From contig NZ_BMWT01000001.1 in NCBI RefSeq assembly GCF_014651375.1, positions 124,001-188,000 of the forward strand: a DNA stretch of 64,000 nucleotides, given 5' to 3'. Positions 34,650 to 42,337 of this stretch are shown piece after piece (the stretch's first letter is position 1; every line of letters starts with the position of its first letter). Source of the stretch: Tateyamaria omphalii. GTDB taxonomy: Bacteria; Pseudomonadota; Alphaproteobacteria; Rhodobacterales; Rhodobacteraceae. The position numbers and the translations under genes were made by a program. A model generated the notes under the pieces. It was not told the origin of the DNA. It was given only the letters and a program-made list of their open reading frames with translations, and searched no databases.

Positions 34650-35100
34650 GAACGTCCGAGATTTGATCACCCATATCTTTGGTCGCGACTTCACGCAATG
34701 CTCCACGTATCACAGCCAGATTATTTGCATCGGTAAAGGCACCATCAAAGCCACCGACATTGGCATGATCAAAAAGGACTTGGAGAAAGGAATCCCTCAG
34801 TTTCGGTTCATGCGAGTAGATCGCGTCTTTCTGCCCGGCCGGCACCTCAAGACTGAGCGACATCACCACCAATGAGCGCACTGCGCCATCTCGGAGAACT
34901 GGCACAACAAACTGATTGTTCATCTTAACGTACTCGCGATCTGCCAAGTCTTCCATGGTATCGGCAACATCCGACCGCTCCACAGGTTCGTTGACTTCTG
35001 TGGAGATAACAGGTTCGGGTACCGGCCTTAAAAGAATGCCCGCACCGACACCCGCACCTGCGCCAACAGCCAGAAAGATCAATGGAACTAGTTTCTTCAA
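34618..35100 (-). CDS. Second FliL-like basal body-associated protein
   Basis: The 160-residue protein has a single membrane segment (LVPLIFLAVGAGAGVGAGIL, about 3-22) and a periplasmic part. That part has YVKMNNQFVVPVLRDGAVRS, SLEVPAG, LRDSFLQVLFDHA and a C-terminal GDQISDVLIVEI, which follow the FliL pattern. TTG 35100 is chosen because AGGAG lies 7 nt upstream and the flgH stop lies just before it; a longer ATG start would overlap flgH without a ribosome site. It is the last gene of the flgB operon. It overlaps the FliJ-like gene tail to tail by 32 bp. Confidence 0.75.
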   Translation of the reverse strand: MKKLVPLIFLAVGAGAGVGAGILLRPVPEPVISTEVNEPVERSDVADTMEDLADREYVKMNNQFVVPVLRDGAVRSLVVMSLSLEVPAGQKDAIYSHEPKLRDSFLQVLFDHANVGGFDGAFTDANNLAVIRGALREVATKDMGDQISDVLIVEIARQDY

Positions 35101-35110
35101 CTGATCACTC

Positions 35111-35863
35111 CTAAAATGGCAGGACAGCATCCAGGACTTGCTGACCTATTCTTGGCTGTTGAACATCTGTGATTTGACCGCGTCCGCCATAGGACACACG
35201 TGCTTGGGCAATCTTGTCATAGGTAATTTCATTCTTGCGCGAGATATCTGCAGGACGAACGTATCCCGACACGAGAAGTTCGCGCATCTCGAAGTTTACA
35301 CGCAGCTCTTGAGAACCGGAAATTGACAAGATTCCGTTTGGCAGGACGTCAACGACAGTTGCTGCAACGCGAAGGGTCAACTTCTCTTTGCGTTTTACGG
35401 ATCCATCGCCGCTCGATCCGGAACTGGATTTGATCGAAACAAAGTCAGATGCAGATGCCCCTTCCGGAAGCTTTTCGTCCAGCCTTTGGGGCAGCCCTGC
35501 CAACTGGGGCACTTGCAGGCTTTCTGTGCCGCTACGGGACCGGTCGGTTTCGTTCGAGATTTCCGCGCGTTCGTCAATTTCGATGACAACCGTCATGATG
35601 TCCCCCCGCTGAACCGCCCGTCGGTCACCCAAAAGCGAAGACCGTTGGCCACTCCAAAGAGACGCCCGGTCCACCGGACCGACTTCTTCCACTGTCAACG
35701 GCAAGCTGGCCGATACCATGGCTGAGTGCTCACGTGTCTCCAATGGGTTTGAGAAACTGGGTGGCTTACCGAGATGATCGCCTCGCCCACACGCAGACAC
35801 CAAAAGGCAAAGCGCAGCGTTGAAGCATTGCTGGGTTAGTTTTCTGTTCATCAAAATACTCAT
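35111..35863 (-). CDS. flgH: Flagellar L-ring lipoprotein FlgH
   Basis: The 250-residue protein has a lipoprotein signal with lipobox LVSAC (cysteine at 25). The mature part contains SLWSGQRSSLLGDRRAVQRG, DIMTVVIEIDERAEISN and the late VSGYVRPADISRKNEITYDK, typical of FlgH. It forms the L ring in the outer membrane. Its start overlaps the flgA stop (ATGA 35860-35863). The length is normal. Confidence 0.95.
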   Translation of the reverse strand: MSILMNRKLTQQCFNAALCLLVSACGRGDHLGKPPSFSNPLETREHSAMVSASLPLTVEEVGPVDRASLWSGQRSSLLGDRRAVQRGDIMTVVIEIDERAEISNETDRSRSGTESLQVPQLAGLPQRLDEKLPEGASASDFVSIKSSSGSSGDGSVKRKEKLTLRVAATVVDVLPNGILSISGSQELRVNFEMRELLVSGYVRPADISRKNEITYDKIAQARVSYGGRGQITDVQQPRIGQQVLDAVLPF

Positions 35864-36276
35864 CGGGTCACTTTCACAGAGCCGTCTTCTTGTACAAAAC
35901 CGAACAAGCTCGATCGGGAACTCAAATTCATTACGCGCACACGATCACCGACACCGCCGCGCTCAAGGGCGCGGCCTTCGGTTGCAATTGACAGCCCGCC
36001 CGCATTGAAAAACAAAGGTACAATCTGATTTCGGTTCACTATTGCAGGCGCGCCGATTGCATCGAACGGAATTGGGCGGCCCGCATAGAGTGCCGTCCTT
36101 GCCTCTTGTCCAATAACATCCGCAACGTGTTCGAACATGCCCGCTTCCGCTTCGTTGAGAACTGTCAAGTCTGCCGCAGAAATCAGTGTTCCCGGTCGCA
36201 AGGTTCTGGTTGGGACCACGGTGTCAGCGGAAGCCGATGCTGCCACGAGGCAAGATATGATCAGCGCTCGCATCAT
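35860..36276 (-). CDS. flgA: Flagellar P-ring assembly chaperone FlgA (short form)
   Basis: The 138-residue protein has a signal peptide (about 1-17, ALIISCLVAASASA) and a SAF-type domain with RTLRPGTLISAADLTVL, RTALYAGRPIPFDAIG, and VRVMNLSSRSSLFGFVQEDG at the end. It is shorter than enterobacterial FlgA and lacks the extra N-terminal domain. FlgA helps assemble the FlgI P ring in the periplasm. ATGA overlaps link it to flgG upstream and flgH downstream. Confidence 0.9.
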   Translation of the reverse strand: MMRALIISCLVAASASADTVVPTRTLRPGTLISAADLTVLNEAEAGMFEHVADVIGQEARTALYAGRPIPFDAIGAPAIVNRNQIVPLFFNAGGLSIATEGRALERGGVGDRVRVMNLSSRSSLFGFVQEDGSVKVTR

Positions 36277-37058
36277 CGGACTTGCGTCATCGCACCCATC
36301 ATTTGATCGGCGGCCGAAATCACTTTGGAGTTCATCTCATATCCACGTTGCGCGGCAATCAGTTCGGTAATCTCGCGGACTGCATCAACCGAACTTTCTT
36401 CAAGATACCCCTGGCGCAGTGTTCCGAGCCCATCAAGACCGGGCGTTGTGACGATTGGCGGCCCAGATGCATCGGTTTCAGCAAACAAATTACTGCCAAG
36501 CGCCTCCAATCCCTTGGGATTAGAAAATCCCGTCAGATCAAATTGGCCAATCAACTGGCCTGCCGCAGCATCCGTAAAGTAGGCATAGACCTCACCATCA
36601 CCGTTAATCGAGATGCTACGCGCATCTTCGGGCACCACAATCTCGGGCGCAACAGCATAGCCATCAGATGTTACGATAAGGCCTTCGCCCGTTCGTTTCA
36701 GCGCGCCATCACGGGTGTAGGCAGTTTGCCCCGACGGCAAGGTCACTTCAAAGTAACCATTGCCGTCAATGGCCAGATCGAGATCACCTCCGGTTGCGGC
36801 AAGCGAACCCTGTGCCAAGTGTACCGACACCGCAGCAGGGCGTACGCCCAGCCCCAATTGGACGCCAGTTGGCAAAACCGTACCGTCTGATGCATTGATA
36901 GCGCCGGGCCTGGTCATTTGCTGGTAATGCAGATCGGCAAACTCGGCGCGCCGGGCATTATATCCGGTGGTACTCATGTTCGCGAGGTTGTTGGATATCG
37001 TTTCCACCCGCATTTGCTGGGCCAACATGCCTGTCGCGGCAATTTTTAGAGCGCGCAT
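36273..37058 (-). CDS. flgG: Flagellar distal rod protein FlgG
   Basis: The 261-residue protein begins MRALKIAATGMLAQQMRVET, with SNNLANMSTTGYNARRAEF, the distinctive FlgG N-terminus. It ends with EITELIAAQRGYEMNSKVIS and AADQMM. The middle contains DLDLAIDGNGYFEVTLPSG. It forms the distal rod outside the P ring. It lies 10 bp after flgF and overlaps flgA by ATGA. Confidence 0.97.
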   Translation of the reverse strand: MRALKIAATGMLAQQMRVETISNNLANMSTTGYNARRAEFADLHYQQMTRPGAINASDGTVLPTGVQLGLGVRPAAVSVHLAQGSLAATGGDLDLAIDGNGYFEVTLPSGQTAYTRDGALKRTGEGLIVTSDGYAVAPEIVVPEDARSISINGDGEVYAYFTDAAAGQLIGQFDLTGFSNPKGLEALGSNLFAETDASGPPIVTTPGLDGLGTLRQGYLEESSVDAVREITELIAAQRGYEMNSKVISAADQMMGAMTQVR

Positions 37059-37068
37059 TGAAGTCTCC

Positions 37069-37788
37069 TCAGTTGGATTTCAACATGGCATCCATCGCAC
37101 GACGGACCCGTTCATCTTCGGAATTGAGAAAGTTTTGACCCATCTCGTAGGCGCGTTGAATTTCAATCATCCGCGCCAGTTGACCAATCGGATCAACGTT
37201 GGATTCCTCGATGAAACCTTGTATAATTCGCGCCGTGTCCGATGGTTCGAACCCCGCGTCAGAGCGGAACATCACCCCGCCTTCACGAACAAGTTCGGTT
37301 CGATCTACAGCGTCAAAAAGCCCAATCTGACCAACAAACGTTCCATCGGCGCTGATCGATCCGTCTGGCGACACTGACAGTGACTTTGCTCCGGGAGGAA
37401 CAAAAACGGGCGCACCGCCAGCATCCAATACGGGGTACCCTTCAGGCGTCACCAGATCGCCTTGTCCATTTGGTGAAAAGCCGCCTGCGCGCGTAACCCG
37501 TTCCCCGTTGGGCGTCTGGATCAGAAAAAAGCCGTCACCCTCGATTGCGAAATCGTATGTTCCACCGGTTTCCGTCAGCGTTCCCTGGACAAAAGATGTT
37601 TCCCGGACATTGCCATGGCCCATCGACAAGGATGGTCCTCCCTGCATGCTCTGCACATATTCGGAAAAGACCATGCCTTCTTGGCGGTAGCCGGTGGTTG
37701 CACTGTTTGCGATGTTGTTCGCAACAATTTGCATTTCGCGCATCAAGCCGGACTGGCGAGTGAGGGTAATGTAACCGGTGTTGTCCAT
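37069..37788 (-). CDS. flgF: Flagellar proximal rod protein FlgF
   Basis: The 239-residue rod protein begins DNTGYITLTRQSGLMREMQI, with NNIANSATTGYRQEGMVF. The centre has YDFAIEGDGFFLIQTPNGER, and the end has QLARMIEIQRAYEMGQNFL. It is closest to FlgF among the rod proteins. GGAGG lies 5 nt upstream of the start. It sits between fliQ (1 bp away) and flgG. Confidence 0.93.
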   Translation of the reverse strand: MDNTGYITLTRQSGLMREMQIVANNIANSATTGYRQEGMVFSEYVQSMQGGPSLSMGHGNVRETSFVQGTLTETGGTYDFAIEGDGFFLIQTPNGERVTRAGGFSPNGQGDLVTPEGYPVLDAGGAPVFVPPGAKSLSVSPDGSISADGTFVGQIGLFDAVDRTELVREGGVMFRSDAGFEPSDTARIIQGFIEESNVDPIGQLARMIEIQRAYEMGQNFLNSEDERVRRAMDAMLKSN

Positions 37789-37789
37789 G

Positions 37790-38059
37790 TCAACCTCCGA
37801 TGATCAGCGGGATGATCCGGCTTTGGAAAAAAGATACGAGAGTCTGCGTCATGAAACCCATAGACAACCAGAAAACGACGACAATGGCGGCCAGCTTTGG
37901 CACAAAAGTGAGTGTCATTTCCTGAATGGACGTGAGCGCTTGAACCAAACCGATGGAGACCCCGGCCACCAAGGCGACCGTCAAAATCGGCATGGAGACC
38001 AAGACAGCAATCCACAACCCCTGGCGCAATGTGTCGAAGAAAAGGACTTCATTCAGCAT
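37790..38059 (-). CDS. fliQ: Flagellar type III export gate protein FliQ
   Basis: The 89-residue protein has two membrane segments (about 15-38 and 48-70), with SIGLVQALTSIQEMTLTFVP between them, the FliQ signature. It belongs to the export gate with FliP and FliR. It lies inside the rod-gene operon, 1 bp after fliE and 1 bp before flgF, away from fliP. Confidence 0.94.
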   Translation of the reverse strand: MLNEVLFFDTLRQGLWIAVLVSMPILTVALVAGVSIGLVQALTSIQEMTLTFVPKLAAIVVVFWLSMGFMTQTLVSFFQSRIIPLIIGG

Positions 38060-38060
38060 G

Positions 38061-38345
38061 TCAAACAGGCATCCTCAGGATTTCCTGATAAGCCTCGACG
38101 ACCTTGTTTCTTACGGTGACAGCGGTTTCAACGGCAAGCTCGGTCTGCGCGAGGGCCTGTACCAGCGCATGTGGATCCGCCTGACCAACCATTGCCTCCT
38201 TCGCGACCTGCTCTCCCTGTGCGAGTGTCTGCGCGAAATCCATGGCCACTTTGCCAAAAACGCTGCCACCGTCGCCTTGACTAGGCTGTGTCGCTGGTCG
38301 AAGTGCTGCATAGTTCTGAACTGCCGATAGTGCTGCGGTTTCCAT
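38061..38345 (-). CDS. fliE: Flagellar hook-basal body protein FliE
   Basis: The 94-residue protein matches FliE, the adapter between MS ring and rod. The second half is diagnostic: DPHALVQALAQTELAVETAV, then VRNKVVEAYQEILRMPV. It lies 28 bp after flgC in the order flgB-flgC-fliE, as in most bacteria, with fliQ directly following. Confidence 0.93.
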   Translation of the reverse strand: METAALSAVQNYAALRPATQPSQGDGGSVFGKVAMDFAQTLAQGEQVAKEAMVGQADPHALVQALAQTELAVETAVTVRNKVVEAYQEILRMPV

Positions 38346-38373
38346 TCTGGATCTCCTTCATAGATGCGCGCAT

Positions 38374-38766
38374 TCAGCGGCGCAGTAACTGCATCAAGCT
38401 GGACGACATCTGCCGCGTCTGCTCGAACATTTTCAGATTTGCCTCGTAGCTGCGCTGGGCTTCACGCGCATCAGCCAACTCGATCAACAGGTCGACATTG
38501 GACCCTTCGTAGTGGCCAGATTCATCTGCCATCGGGTGCCCCGGATCGTAGATACGCGCGAGCGGCCGATTGTCGATGGACATACGCCCAACCTCAACGT
38601 TACTGACACCCTGACCCGCATCGAAAGCTGTGCGAAACGGTATCGTTTTGCGTCTGTATCCCGGTGTATCTGCGTTCGAGATGTTCTCTGATAGATGACG
38701 CAAGCGGGATGCCTGCGCCTTCAAGCCACTGGCAGATACCGATAGGGATTTTGCAAATTCACTCAT
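38374..38766 (-). CDS. flgC: Flagellar proximal rod protein FlgC
   Basis: The 130-residue rod protein begins SEFAKSLSVSASGLKAQASR, with SENISNADTPGYRRKTIPF, and ends with ADAREAQRSYEANLKMFEQT. ATG 38766 is chosen because the N-terminal helix typical of rod proteins begins there; longer starts run into flgB. It lies 10 bp after flgB. Confidence 0.95.
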   Translation of the reverse strand: MSEFAKSLSVSASGLKAQASRLRHLSENISNADTPGYRRKTIPFRTAFDAGQGVSNVEVGRMSIDNRPLARIYDPGHPMADESGHYEGSNVDLLIELADAREAQRSYEANLKMFEQTRQMSSSLMQLLRR

Positions 38767-38776
38767 TTGAACTTCC

Positions 38777-39169
38777 TTACTGACGTCCCAAACTCGACCG
38801 AAGGATGTTGAGTGCGGATTTGTAGATTGCGAGAGATCTGTCATGTTGCCGTTTGGCTTCGGTCGCCCGCAGCATCTCTGTTTCAAGTGACACTGTGTTT
38901 CCATCTGGCGAAGCAAACGTTCGATCTTGCTCCGTCATTACTTCAGCGTTGTTTGATGGGCTCCCGTTCATGTGAGAGAGCCGCGTTGCACGCTGCGAGA
39001 AAGCCGACGCGTCGACGGGCGCATAAACATCAATGAAACTGGGTAGATCACGTGCTACGTAGCCAGGTGTGTCGGCATTCGCGACATTTTGCGCGATCAC
39101 TGCCTGTCTTTGACCAGCGTGCATCGCCATGGCTTGAGCTGACTCGAAAACGGCCAGATTTTGAAACAT
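38777..39169 (-). CDS. flgB: Flagellar proximal rod protein FlgB
   Basis: The 130-residue protein has FlgB motifs: NLAVFESAQAMAMHAGQRQA, NVANADTPGYVARDL near the N-terminus and EMLRATEAKRQHDRSLAIYK near the C-terminus. ATG 39169 is preferred, with GGGAGAAG just upstream. It heads the nine-gene - strand operon through flgH and the fliL-like gene. A CtrA-like element lies 24 bp upstream in the divergent promoter shared with fliI. Confidence 0.93.
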   Translation of the reverse strand: MFQNLAVFESAQAMAMHAGQRQAVIAQNVANADTPGYVARDLPSFIDVYAPVDASAFSQRATRLSHMNGSPSNNAEVMTEQDRTFASPDGNTVSLETEMLRATEAKRQHDRSLAIYKSALNILRSSLGRQ

Positions 39170-39192
39170 CGGGGCTTCTCCCTCGTGTGATT

Positions 39193-39207
39193 TCAATCAA
39201 CGCTTAA
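39193..39207. promoter_or_regulatory. CtrA-like box between flgB and fliI (TTAA-N7-TTGA on - strand)
   Basis: On the - strand TTAA (39204-39207) is followed by seven bases and TTGA (39193-39196), one mismatch from the CtrA consensus. It lies in the 82-bp divergent promoter of the flgB operon and fliI, and it could serve both. Confidence 0.45.
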
Positions 39208-39251
39208 CTCTGATTCCCTAAGAAACTGTGTGCAAACAACAGGAGGTCCCG

Positions 39252-40607
39252 ATGCGCCAAGCTTTGCGATTGCAAATGCTGCAAGAGCAGCTCGCAGAAA
39301 TTAAGGTCACGTATCCGATTGGTCGGATCGGTGGGGCAGTTGGAAATGTGCTGACAGTGTCCGGCTTGAATGAGTGTGCAAGAATCGGTGATCGCGTGTT
39401 GGTCGCACGACGGTCTGGTGATCCTCTGCCCGCCGAGGTTGTTCAGTTGTCCCAAGCTTCGGTCACAGTTATGCCAGACGGTCCTTTTGAGGGCGTGGCA
39501 CTTGGTGATCGAGTAACTGTCGATACACAAAACAAGATTGCACCGCATGATAGCTGGCTCGGTCGCATTGTCGATCCGAACGGCAATCCGCTGGATGGCA
39601 AGCCTCTTACCCGCGGGCTCGCTCCGCGCGCACTGAAGAACGAGCCACCAGCTGCAGCGTCTCGTCGGGCATTCGGCCCCCGATTGGACACCGGGCACGT
39701 TGTATTCGACACAATGCTACCGATCGTTCGCGGGCAAAGGATAGGTCTCTTTGCTGGTTCAGGCGTTGGTAAATCGAGCCTTATGGGAAAGTTGGCTCAA
39801 AGAATATCAGCAGACGTTGTTGTCATTGCCATGATCGGTGAGCGTGGCCGTGAAGTACGCCAATTTGTTGATGATGTTCTAGGCCCCGAAGGCTTATCAC
39901 GTTCAGTTGTTGTCACCGCGACGTCCGATCAGTCCCCTTTGCTCAGGCGTCGATGCGCCTGGACCGCCATGGCAGTTGCCGAGCATTTTCGCGACGAAGG
40001 AAAGTCAGTTTTGCTTTTGGCGGATTCTGTCACGCGCTTCGCAGAAGCACATCGCGAGGTTGCTGTTGCGGCCGGAGAAGCACCAGTTCTGCGTGGGTTT
40101 CCTGCTTCAATCTCGCATCTGATCATGTCGCTGTGCGAACGCGCGGGGCCGGGCGGACCAGATCAAGGCGACATAACAGCGGTGTTCAGCGTTCTGGTCG
40201 CTGGTTCAGACATGGATGAACCAATTGCTGACATACTGCGCGGTGTGTTGGACGGGCATGTCGTTTTGGATCGTGCAATTGCTGAACGGGGGCACTTTCC
40301 TGCAATTGACGTTCTGCAATCTGTCTCACGGAGTTTGCCAGGCGCCGCTTCTGATGCAGAGAATGAAACAATCACACAAGTTCGAAAACTCATGAGCGTT
40401 TATGCGCAGAATCAAGTGATGATAAGCGCGGGTCTCTACACGCAGGGCGCGGATGGCGACATAGACGCAGCGCTTCAGGCATGGCCACACTTAGACGAAG
40501 CGATGACACTGATGCATAACAAGGGGTGCGCACATAGCTTCGATCAACTTAAACTGGCTTTGCGCCGTAGCGGTTGTATTGTCCCCAAAGGGAATTCTGG
40601 CCGCTAG
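39252..40607 (+). CDS. fliI: Flagellum-specific export ATPase FliI
   Basis: The 451-residue F1-like ATPase has Walker A GSGVGKS at 169-175, the conserved GERGREVRQFVDDVLG, Walker B LLLADSVTRFAEAHREV, and the late VSRSLPGAASDAE (VSR motif of FliI). It energises substrate entry into the export gate. ATG 39252 is chosen because AGGAGG lies just upstream. It stands alone on the + strand, divergent from flgB and separated from fliH and the fliJ-like gene. Confidence 0.97.
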   Translation: MRQALRLQMLQEQLAEIKVTYPIGRIGGAVGNVLTVSGLNECARIGDRVLVARRSGDPLPAEVVQLSQASVTVMPDGPFEGVALGDRVTVDTQNKIAPHDSWLGRIVDPNGNPLDGKPLTRGLAPRALKNEPPAAASRRAFGPRLDTGHVVFDTMLPIVRGQRIGLFAGSGVGKSSLMGKLAQRISADVVVIAMIGERGREVRQFVDDVLGPEGLSRSVVVTATSDQSPLLRRRCAWTAMAVAEHFRDEGKSVLLLADSVTRFAEAHREVAVAAGEAPVLRGFPASISHLIMSLCERAGPGGPDQGDITAVFSVLVAGSDMDEPIADILRGVLDGHVVLDRAIAERGHFPAIDVLQSVSRSLPGAASDAENETITQVRKLMSVYAQNQVMISAGLYTQGADGDIDAALQAWPHLDEAMTLMHNKGCAHSFDQLKLALRRSGCIVPKGNSGR

Positions 40608-40703
40608 TCGATGCGATCAATTGGTTGCGCTCAAAAACCTCATTTCGTTTCACCACGCGACCCGATTTACAAAGATGCGAGGTGAGCCGAATGGCCGTCG
40701 GGC

Positions 40704-41492
40704 CTAGACACTCAAGAGCGTGAGAGCAATTGATGCGCCCGACGCACCGCTGCCAATCTGGGCCAGTTGTGATCGCGCCAGGTATGTCGTCACCAACCGA
40801 TCAAGTGTTTCCGTTTCAGCGAAATCTGCAGGGTCGCTGACGCCCAAAATACGTTCGGACCGTTCTTGAAACACGGACAATTGCTGATCGATGTCCGCCT
40901 GGCCAAATGCTTGAGGCAGTCCCAAAGCTGTTTCGAAGAGGGTCCTGAGGGGCGGTTGCCCCATGATGCCAAACCACTTTGATGCATCAGAGCCACTTCC
41001 TGTCACGACATCCGGGAGTGTCCGCTCCGCGTACAAAGCGATACGCATCGATTCATCTTGGTTGCCAGTTTCTATTTCAAAGCTGTTCGCTTGATACTTG
41101 GCAATAATCTCTTCTGAAAAACCGGGCCGCAACGCGCCCCGAACCTCCCCTGGCCCCAACCCGAATGCCTCAGAAAAATCACGATAACGACGGTCGGTGA
41201 ACCGATTCGCCAAGGCGTCTTGGGCCGTTGTGCCGTCGCCTAGCATCTTCTGGATGAAGTAAGTGTTGTTGATATCTTCGGACAGGCCAAAGGCGCCGAG
41301 CGCCACGGTCAACAATTGTCGATCCGCCACCAATTCATCTGCAGTTGTTACCGATGATATTTTGTCTGCAAAATGATCCGTATCACGTTGCAACAGCGTG
41401 GATTGACTGAACGCTGAAAGCTGCTGTTCATAGGTGCGCTTTAGAAACTGCCACCCGGCCAAACCGGACGATATCAATACAGGTTGGTACAT
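40704..41492 (-). CDS. DUF1217 family flagellar-cluster protein
   Basis: The 262-residue protein matches DUF1217, a family found in alphaproteobacterial flagellar clusters, with SGLAGWQFLKRTYEQQLSAF, FGLSEDINNTYFIQKML, DALANRFTDRRYRDFSEAFG and YAERTLPDV. No signal peptide or membrane segment is seen. The function is not established; export or secretion by the flagellar system and an assembly role are possible. It is the last gene of fliC-flaF-flbT-DUF1217, 3 bp after flbT. Confidence 0.82.
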   Translation of the reverse strand: MYQPVLISSGLAGWQFLKRTYEQQLSAFSQSTLLQRDTDHFADKISSVTTADELVADRQLLTVALGAFGLSEDINNTYFIQKMLGDGTTAQDALANRFTDRRYRDFSEAFGLGPGEVRGALRPGFSEEIIAKYQANSFEIETGNQDESMRIALYAERTLPDVVTGSGSDASKWFGIMGQPPLRTLFETALGLPQAFGQADIDQQLSVFQERSERILGVSDPADFAETETLDRLVTTYLARSQLAQIGSGASGASIALTLLSV

Positions 41493-41495
41493 TGT

Positions 41496-41897
41496 CTAAT
41501 GGCTTGCGGCCAGCAGCCGCTCCTCTCGGGGAAGCAGTGAGCGAAGAGCCTTGAGGCAACGATAGTGATCGTCCTGAACCAACGCGTGGGACGCAATATC
41601 AAGGTGCTTGCGACTATCAGCATCGACAAAAACCTGGCTCAGTTCTTCTATGTTGCGAAGAAGTGGATAGCGGGCCTCATCCTTGTCAGCATCGCCTGAG
41701 AGTACGAGTTGAACCGTGTAGCAAACGCGCTTGACGGGCGTTTTTGCACTTTCCGGATGAATTGCGTCCCGCAAGCGCAGGATGTTTGCGCCAGGTGTCA
41801 AAATGGCGATCCGGCTGCGCCGGTCTCCGTTTTCGATTACTGCCCCGTTGATCAACACACGCTCTTTGGGACTCAGTTTTAAGATTAGGCCACTCAT
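41496..41897 (-). CDS. flbT: Flagellin post-transcriptional repressor FlbT
   Basis: The 133-residue protein matches FlbT: SGLILKLSPKERVLINGAVI, ENGDRRSRIAI, ILRLRDAIHPESAKTPVKRV and CYTVQLVLSG. In Caulobacter FlbT binds the 5' untranslated region of flagellin mRNA and destabilises it until the hook is complete. The structured leader of fliC in this window is a natural target. It overlaps flaF by ATGA (41894-41897). Confidence 0.94.
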   Translation of the reverse strand: MSGLILKLSPKERVLINGAVIENGDRRSRIAILTPGANILRLRDAIHPESAKTPVKRVCYTVQLVLSGDADKDEARYPLLRNIEELSQVFVDADSRKHLDIASHALVQDDHYRCLKALRSLLPREERLLAASH

Positions 41898-42262
41898 GCT
41901 ATCGGCCCCTCCTGCTTGAGGCCGCGCAGAACCGCCATGTTGATCTCAAGAAGTGGCAGAACCGACGCTTTCTTTCTCAGAATGCGGCGCGTGTGATGCC
42001 GCGTAAATTCGGCCAAGTACACAATTCTTGCCTTGAGTTCTGCTGGCAAAGGGTTTTGATCATCGACCACATCAACAACCAGAGCCGTCCAAAGGCGTTG
42101 GTTTGTATGCAGCGCGTCGGCATATGCAGCATAGTTGGTTTTTGCGTCCATGGCGCGATCACGCAGTTGCTGCGTAACTTTCGCGATGACTTCGTATTCA
42201 GATCTACGTCCACTTTTTGTTGACGTCGCATGTTCAGTATAGCCCTTCAGGGCTTGGGACAT
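41894..42262 (-). CDS. flaF: Flagellar biosynthesis regulator FlaF
   Basis: The 122-residue protein matches FlaF, an alphaproteobacterial protein needed for flagellin translation or secretion. Motifs are SEYEVIAKVTQQLRDRAMDA, NQRLWTALVVDVVDDQNPLP and ILRKKASVLPLLEINMAVLR. ATG 42262 is chosen; a GTG at 42280 would add six residues and cannot be excluded. A strong terminator separates it from fliC, so flaF-flbT may be partly read through or have its own promoter. Confidence 0.9.
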   Translation of the reverse strand: MSQALKGYTEHATSTKSGRRSEYEVIAKVTQQLRDRAMDAKTNYAAYADALHTNQRLWTALVVDVVDDQNPLPAELKARIVYLAEFTRHHTRRILRKKASVLPLLEINMAVLRGLKQEGPIA

Positions 42263-42286
42263 CGCATTCAAAGGTTTCACCTGCTC

Positions 42287-42326
42287 AAAAAAAGGAATGG
42301 AGGAGGCCTAACTTGCGCCGGCCTCC
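42287..42326 (-). terminator. Rho-independent terminator after fliC
   Basis: Arms GGAGGCC (42302-42308) and GGCCTCC (42320-42326) form a 7-bp GC stem, followed on the - strand by a run of seven T (42287-42293). It lies 11 bp after the fliC stop and would end most flagellin transcripts. Confidence 0.8.
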
Positions 42327-42337
42327 CCCCTTTGGAC

